From a bacterium Ga0077546 (GTDB lineage: Bacteria > Cyanobacteriota > Vampirovibrionia > Obscuribacterales > Obscuribacteraceae): a DNA stretch of 16,010 nucleotides. The stretch lies in the NCBI GenBank assembly GCA_001464165.1, contig LNEX01000472.1:1-16010 (forward strand), read 5' to 3'. The position numbers and the translations under genes are program-made. This document shows positions 12,139 through 16,010 of this stretch, piece after piece; position 1 is the stretch's first letter, and each line of letters starts with the position of its first letter. The notes beneath the pieces are model-generated. The model did not search any database. It was not told the DNA's origin and was given only the letters and a program-made list of their open reading frames with translations.

Positions 12139-15137
12139 TAAATCCCCAATGGCACCTTGAGATCCTCGAACAACGTAATATTCAAGGCTGGTTCCAGCGA
12201 CGCAATCTCTTGACTGCGCTTTAGTTCGTATTCCCCAAAGCGATTTATGTACTCAGTTTGATATGGGCTCAAATGAGCAGCAGCATTGCGGTCAATTTGA
12301 TGTCCGGCATCAGCCATTCTCTGAAGAGCTTCGCTCATCGTGACCAGGGTGTGAAAAATTACTAGATTTGCGACTAAGTGGTTGTATTTGATTATCTTCC
12401 GCTGTTCATCCCTAACGTTTTCCGCAATCATGCCCTTGCCGCCAAACAGCAAGAAATCAGCGAATTGATTGAACCGCTCGCTCTTATTTGTTGCAACGGT
12501 TATCATCCGACGGACATCGATACTTGAGATGTACTGCAGCAAGAACTTAGTTCTAATTACGCGGCCCAGCTCGCGAAAGGCAAAGTAAAGTTTGTTCTTG
12601 CGACTGTATGTGGCTAGGCGTCTTAGAATCGCTGAAGGGGTAATTCTGCCAGCTTTGACGGAAAGCGCTACTCGCAACATATCTGGCAGCATTGTCTCAA
12701 TCAACTTCCAGTCAATTTGTTCATTCGAGAACAGTGAGTCGATGTGCTGGTAAGTAGCGTCTTCACTAGGTCGATAGAAATGCAAATCTTTCCAATTTCG
12801 AATTCTTGGCATTAGATCAATGCCAAGCAAATGTGCCAAACCGAAGATAGGTGCACTTTGACCTTGTGTGTCTGAATGTATGGTGTCAGGCCGGACTTCG
12901 GAGTCATTTTCCGTTACGAAATCCAGAATATAGTGCCCTTCCCAGGAACCGCATGTGGTGAATCTCGAAAATAGTGCAATATAGCTGTCGGCAATCAAGT
13001 AGTAACCAATGCCACCATATCCACCGTACCTGATATGAAATTCTGACATCAGATTTTGAGGATAGAGATCCCACTTGGTACCGTCGGCCGAGCCAGTCTT
13101 GCCCAGTCCCCACAGCTTTTGAAGAGGAAAATCTCTATAAGCATCAATGACAGTAACGATTGACTCATTCAGCTTTTGCTCAGTGATATGTCGCTGATTA
13201 ATAAAGGAGATCTGCCGTCTATCAATAGTTTTGATGGAACGGGCAGTTTGTGTCGGTCCTAAATTGCAGCCGTAGCAAAATGCGGCAATTACATACCGTT
13301 CACGCGGGTCGTCGATCTTACTGTCAAGCCCCGATAATGGCCCAAAGTGCTTCGTCCAATTTAGCCACTGCTCGGTCTGCCAGAGAATGTTTAGCACGTC
13401 ATTCTCTTTCATATACTGCTTTAGAGTTGTCTCAAATAATTCTTGTCCTGGCGGAGTTGGTGCAGCGGTTAGGCGCTTGAGTGTGGGCTCTCCATTTTCA
13501 ATAGTGAGATATTCATTCTCGGGATAGCTATTGTCAGCAGCACTGGCAGCTTTTTCTAATTCTCTTCGAAGCCCACTGACAAAAAGCTCCGGACTAGTTT
13601 CAATACCTGACTGTTGGCCGAACAAGGCAATACCTTGCTCATATTCAGGCCATGACAGCAGCTGATCTCTGTAGTCCCGGTATTTGTCGCTTAGGGGTAT
13701 ACACAAATCCCCAGACTTCAGCTCGTTCATTATCTGAGTAAACACGCAGAGTTCAAAATTTCGCCTATGAATTTTGTCAAAAAGGGCCTTGGGGTTTTTA
13801 TTGCCCGTGACTAAAGGCATCCATTTGTCGGACACAAATGACAGATCAAGCTCTGGTGGTGCCCCTAGCCATTCTTTACGGCTGGCCTTCTCGCGCAGAA
13901 GAAACTTAATTGCTGAAATTACAGACTGGTCCTGCGAGGTTGATATCAACTCCACATTCTCAAGGAAGCTCACAAAGACAGCCCTCTGGCCTTTGTAGAA
14001 CTTTGGCAGCAGTGGCAAGTAATTGTTGCCAGCGAGCAAAGCATGCTTTTCACACCTGTCAATGATTGAGTCGACTTGCCCGCCAATAACTTCACCGATG
14101 GCATTCAATCGGCTGGTGTCACATCCTTCCATTTTATATGCCACGGAAACCTGCTGTAGCGTCGCAACGAGCGCATCAGTTTCAGCGATTTTGGCTAGTC
14201 GATGTTGGTCTAGTGCCTCTCTCGCCCTGGAGTGCATTCGTTGTACTAGGCGAATGAACATGTCGGTTACATCATCAAAGGCTCTGCCGACTTGCACTAA
14301 TACCAAGGCTGCAGCCAATGTTAGTCGTTTAGATTCAGAGAAATCACGCATTGAAGTAGCATCAAGCGATCTAGCTTCTGCGGCAAACTGACTGACTTTG
14401 ATGTCGGGTATACCGGTAAAAGCCTCAGAGCGTAGATCGTGTTCCAATAGGCCCTGAAGGTGTTTAATAAAATCCTGAACGTGTCTAACTGTCGGTCTGT
14501 TTGGTTCCCGCTTTAGACTATCCCAGGCTGTTTTGGCATTTTTGCCGGACCGATCGGTTAGCGCAGCCAAGCCGTTTCTAGTATTGCCGGTCAATCGCTG
14601 ATTGACCAGCTGATGATATTCGCTATTGATTCTAGAACGGGCCGACCTAGCAATTCTTACTAGGCTGCTGAATGCTGGCAGTTCATACCGATGCCTGATG
14701 AGTTCTTCTATAGCAACGTTGACGATATCAACCAGATCATCCCTTGTTGTCGATGCTTCGAGGCTGGCCTCCATCGCAGCTTTCCTCGCGCTTTCTCCAT
14801 AAGCTGTGACTCCTAGATACTCACGCACTATAGAATGATGAACCCACTTCAATGAATTCTGATCATAGTTTGCCAGCACGTCAGAGCTTTGCACGGTGCT
14901 GATTGAGTCCGCGATATGTTCAATAATTTTTGCTGGAATTTCGTCTTGCGCTGGGAAATATCCAAGTCGCTGAAAGACTTTTAGCCAGATTAATAGTCTC
15001 AGTGTTTGGAGTTCGGATGAAGTTCGTTCCCAGGCGAAGCGCCACTCCTCAGGTGTTGGCGTGAATATCTTCTCCAGCTCTTTGTTGCTCGGAGTGGCCT
15101 TTAGCCGAGGATAAGCAGTATCGCTAATGTTGGGCAT
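12138..15137 (-). CDS. tnpA: Tn3-family transposase
   Basis: A 999-aa DDE transposase that cuts at the inverted repeats and joins the element to target DNA by replicative cointegrate formation. Catalytic residues are Asp685 (SADGTKWD), Asp756 (HSDTQGQ) and Glu887 (NKSERFNQF); their spacing is nearly that of Tn3 TnpA (689, 765, 895). The N-terminal 160 residues (KIFTPTPEEWRFAWERTS onward) are the usual DNA-binding part of the family, and the surrounding GYGGIGYYLIADSYIALFSR and NHLVANLVIFHTL are family hallmarks. Length is typical and the frame is intact, so it is probably active. It is transcribed away from tnpR across a shared 156-base gap. The stop codon falls inside the left terminal repeat. 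The ribosome binding site (AGAAGG two bases before ATG) is close but acceptable. Confidence 0.95.
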   Translation of the reverse strand: MPNISDTAYPRLKATPSNKELEKIFTPTPEEWRFAWERTSSELQTLRLLIWLKVFQRLGYFPAQDEIPAKIIEHIADSISTVQSSDVLANYDQNSLKWVHHSIVREYLGVTAYGESARKAAMEASLEASTTRDDLVDIVNVAIEELIRHRYELPAFSSLVRIARSARSRINSEYHQLVNQRLTGNTRNGLAALTDRSGKNAKTAWDSLKREPNRPTVRHVQDFIKHLQGLLEHDLRSEAFTGIPDIKVSQFAAEARSLDATSMRDFSESKRLTLAAALVLVQVGRAFDDVTDMFIRLVQRMHSRAREALDQHRLAKIAETDALVATLQQVSVAYKMEGCDTSRLNAIGEVIGGQVDSIIDRCEKHALLAGNNYLPLLPKFYKGQRAVFVSFLENVELISTSQDQSVISAIKFLLREKASRKEWLGAPPELDLSFVSDKWMPLVTGNKNPKALFDKIHRRNFELCVFTQIMNELKSGDLCIPLSDKYRDYRDQLLSWPEYEQGIALFGQQSGIETSPELFVSGLRRELEKAASAADNSYPENEYLTIENGEPTLKRLTAAPTPPGQELFETTLKQYMKENDVLNILWQTEQWLNWTKHFGPLSGLDSKIDDPRERYVIAAFCYGCNLGPTQTARSIKTIDRRQISFINQRHITEQKLNESIVTVIDAYRDFPLQKLWGLGKTGSADGTKWDLYPQNLMSEFHIRYGGYGGIGYYLIADSYIALFSRFTTCGSWEGHYILDFVTENDSEVRPDTIHSDTQGQSAPIFGLAHLLGIDLMPRIRNWKDLHFYRPSEDATYQHIDSLFSNEQIDWKLIETMLPDMLRVALSVKAGRITPSAILRRLATYSRKNKLYFAFRELGRVIRTKFLLQYISSIDVRRMITVATNKSERFNQFADFLLFGGKGMIAENVRDEQRKIIKYNHLVANLVIFHTLVTMSEALQRMADAGHQIDRNAAAHLSPYQTEYINRFGEYELKRSQEIASLEPALNITLFEDLKVPLGI

Positions 15138-15293
15138 GGCCTTCTCACAAACGAGCGTTTCTTGGAAGCCAGCTAAATCGAGTTCAGCTTTGCCATAAAT
15201 GGCACTTCCTGGCTTCTCAAAATCCCTTCTTGAATTCGACTGCCCACTATCTCATAATCAAGGAGGGTTTTGAGAAGTTCGAGAGAAAATTAA
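15138..15293. other. Putative res site and divergent tnpA/tnpR promoters
   Basis: The 156-base gap between divergent tnpA and tnpR is where Tn3 elements keep the resolution site. It holds CTTCTCAAAA (15213-15222) and its exact complement TTTTGAGAAG (15268-15277), and the dyad GCCAT-AA-ATGGC (15192-15203). These are candidate resolvase subsites, through which TnpR would also repress both genes. I could not assign subsites I to III by sequence alone. Confidence 0.6.
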
Positions 15294-15857
15294 ATGTTGA
15301 TCGGATATGCAAGAGTGTCACGCGAGGATCAGAAACTTGAGCTGCAACTCCAAGCATTAAACGCTGCCGGATGTGATCGAATATTTTCTGACAAGAAAAG
15401 TGGTGCTCAAAAACTGCGAAAAGGACTGGATGAGGCTCTATCTCACTTGCGCCCAGGTGACACGTTGGTCGTTTGGAAACTAGACAGGCTTGGACGAACA
15501 GTCAAACAATTGGTTGATCTCGTTGAAGAGCTGGAGTTGAAAAAGATCAACTTCAAAAGTATCAAGGACAACATTGATACCACTACTAGTGCGGGCCGTT
15601 TTTTCTTTCATCTAATGGCCAGTCTTGCACAGATGGAGCGTGAGCTGATAGTTGAACGCACGAAAGCTGGACTAGAGGCAGCAAGAAAGTTAGGACGAAT
15701 TGGCGGACGGCGCCGACTAATGACGGATGGTAAGATCAATTCTGCCACTAAACTCTTGAAGAGTGGCATGCTACCGAGGGATGTTGCCAATGATTTGGGA
15801 ATTTCTCTGGCCACACTTTACCGATGGATTCCAGAAGCGGCTTCCTTAGTCAATTAA
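15294..15857 (+). CDS. tnpR: Serine resolvase of Tn3-family transposon
   Basis: A 187-aa small serine recombinase that resolves cointegrates at res. The nucleophile is Ser9 in GYARVSREDQ, with active-site Arg7, Arg65 and Arg68 (WKLDRLGR). The dimerisation E helix is FFHLMASLAQMERELIVERT (104-123). A C-terminal helix-turn-helix (about 154-178, GMLPRDVANDLGISLATLYR) binds res. Length and motifs match Tn3/gamma-delta resolvases. It starts at ATG 15294 after a weak GAGAGAAAAT site. TnpR presumably also represses tnpA and itself from the shared intergenic region. Confidence 0.95.
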   Translation: MLIGYARVSREDQKLELQLQALNAAGCDRIFSDKKSGAQKLRKGLDEALSHLRPGDTLVVWKLDRLGRTVKQLVDLVEELELKKINFKSIKDNIDTTTSAGRFFFHLMASLAQMERELIVERTKAGLEAARKLGRIGGRRRLMTDGKINSATKLLKSGMLPRDVANDLGISLATLYRWIPEAASLVN

Positions 15858-15939
15858 CTGAACGTCAAGAGATCTACTGCACCAAAGCACACAGGTCAGC
15901 AGTTTCTCTAGGGGCTGTCAGGAAGCGATTAGGTTTTTT

Positions 15940-15961
15940 ACCAGGATCCTTACCGACGGTC
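15940..15961 (-). repeat. Right inverted repeat of Tn3-family element
   Basis: On the minus strand it reads GACCGT followed by CGGTAAGGATCCTGGT, 21 of 22 identical to the left end. It lies 82 bases past the tnpR stop; the 15858-15939 stretch shows no gene. Confidence 0.8.
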
Positions 15962-15963
15962 AT

Positions 15964-15973
15964 ATACGGTGCT
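15964..15973 (+). repeat. Direct repeat ATACGGTGCT flanking the transposon, right copy
   Basis: Identical to 12088-12097. The remaining bases to 16010 contain nothing I can name. Confidence 0.4.
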
Positions 15974-16010
15974 TGATGTCGTTGCCGGAGTGCCGTTGGT
16001 CGTATAGTAA

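Larger units (their letters stand above)
12117..15961. mobile_element. Tn3-family transposon (tnpA, res, tnpR), about 3.85 kb
   Basis: A complete-looking unit transposon: TnpA on minus, TnpR on plus, a dyad-rich res region between them, and matching inverted repeats at both ends. The bases just outside, ATTTA (12112-12116) and ATATA (15962-15966), match at four of five positions. That would be an imperfect 5-bp target duplication as Tn3 elements make, but chance cannot be excluded. It carries no passenger genes. It inserted 118 bases past the stop of the KAP gene and does not break any gene I can see. Confidence 0.82.

Overview
The window is bacterial accessory DNA: two-gene overlaps, TTG starts with good Shine-Dalgarno sites, and hairpin plus T-tract terminators. 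It carries no rRNA, tRNA or universal marker, so I cannot place it in a phylum. A replication-type primase, a DNA-binding coiled-coil protein, a motif-rich non-coding segment and a Tn3-family transposon together suggest a plasmid or an integrated plasmid-like element.

Left part (1-4801). An ECF-type sigma factor overlaps a small zinc-finger anti-sigma-like gene. A 535-aa protein of unknown function follows on the minus strand and ends in a clear terminator. Divergent from it is a proteasome-beta/HslV-like N-terminal-nucleophile hydrolase with Ser as the predicted first mature residue. It converges on a 303-aa helix-turn-helix plus coiled-coil protein that has its own sigma70-like promoter and a palindrome over its start codon.

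Middle part (4802-9664). About 1.1 kb without a convincing gene is pyrimidine-rich and carries ten copies of TTCTCG (either orientation) plus several hairpins. After it come a 425-aa protein, an Xre-type HTH protein, a terminator, and a 600-aa archaeo-eukaryotic-type primase (AEP). The 425-aa protein aligns with the AEP domain of the 600-aa protein but has lost its catalytic acids. It carries a likely beta-clamp-binding motif near its C-terminus. I read this block as a candidate replication module: origin-like DNA, a degenerate primase paralogue, a regulator and the active primase.

Right part (9665-16010). A KAP-family P-loop NTPase is split into two frames between Walker A and Walker B, exactly at an in-frame A AAA AAG slippery heptamer. 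That fits programmed -1 frameshifting, a homopolymer mutation or a sequencing error. A complete Tn3-family transposon follows (12117-15961): tnpA on minus, tnpR on plus, a dyad-rich res region between them, and inverted repeats at both ends.
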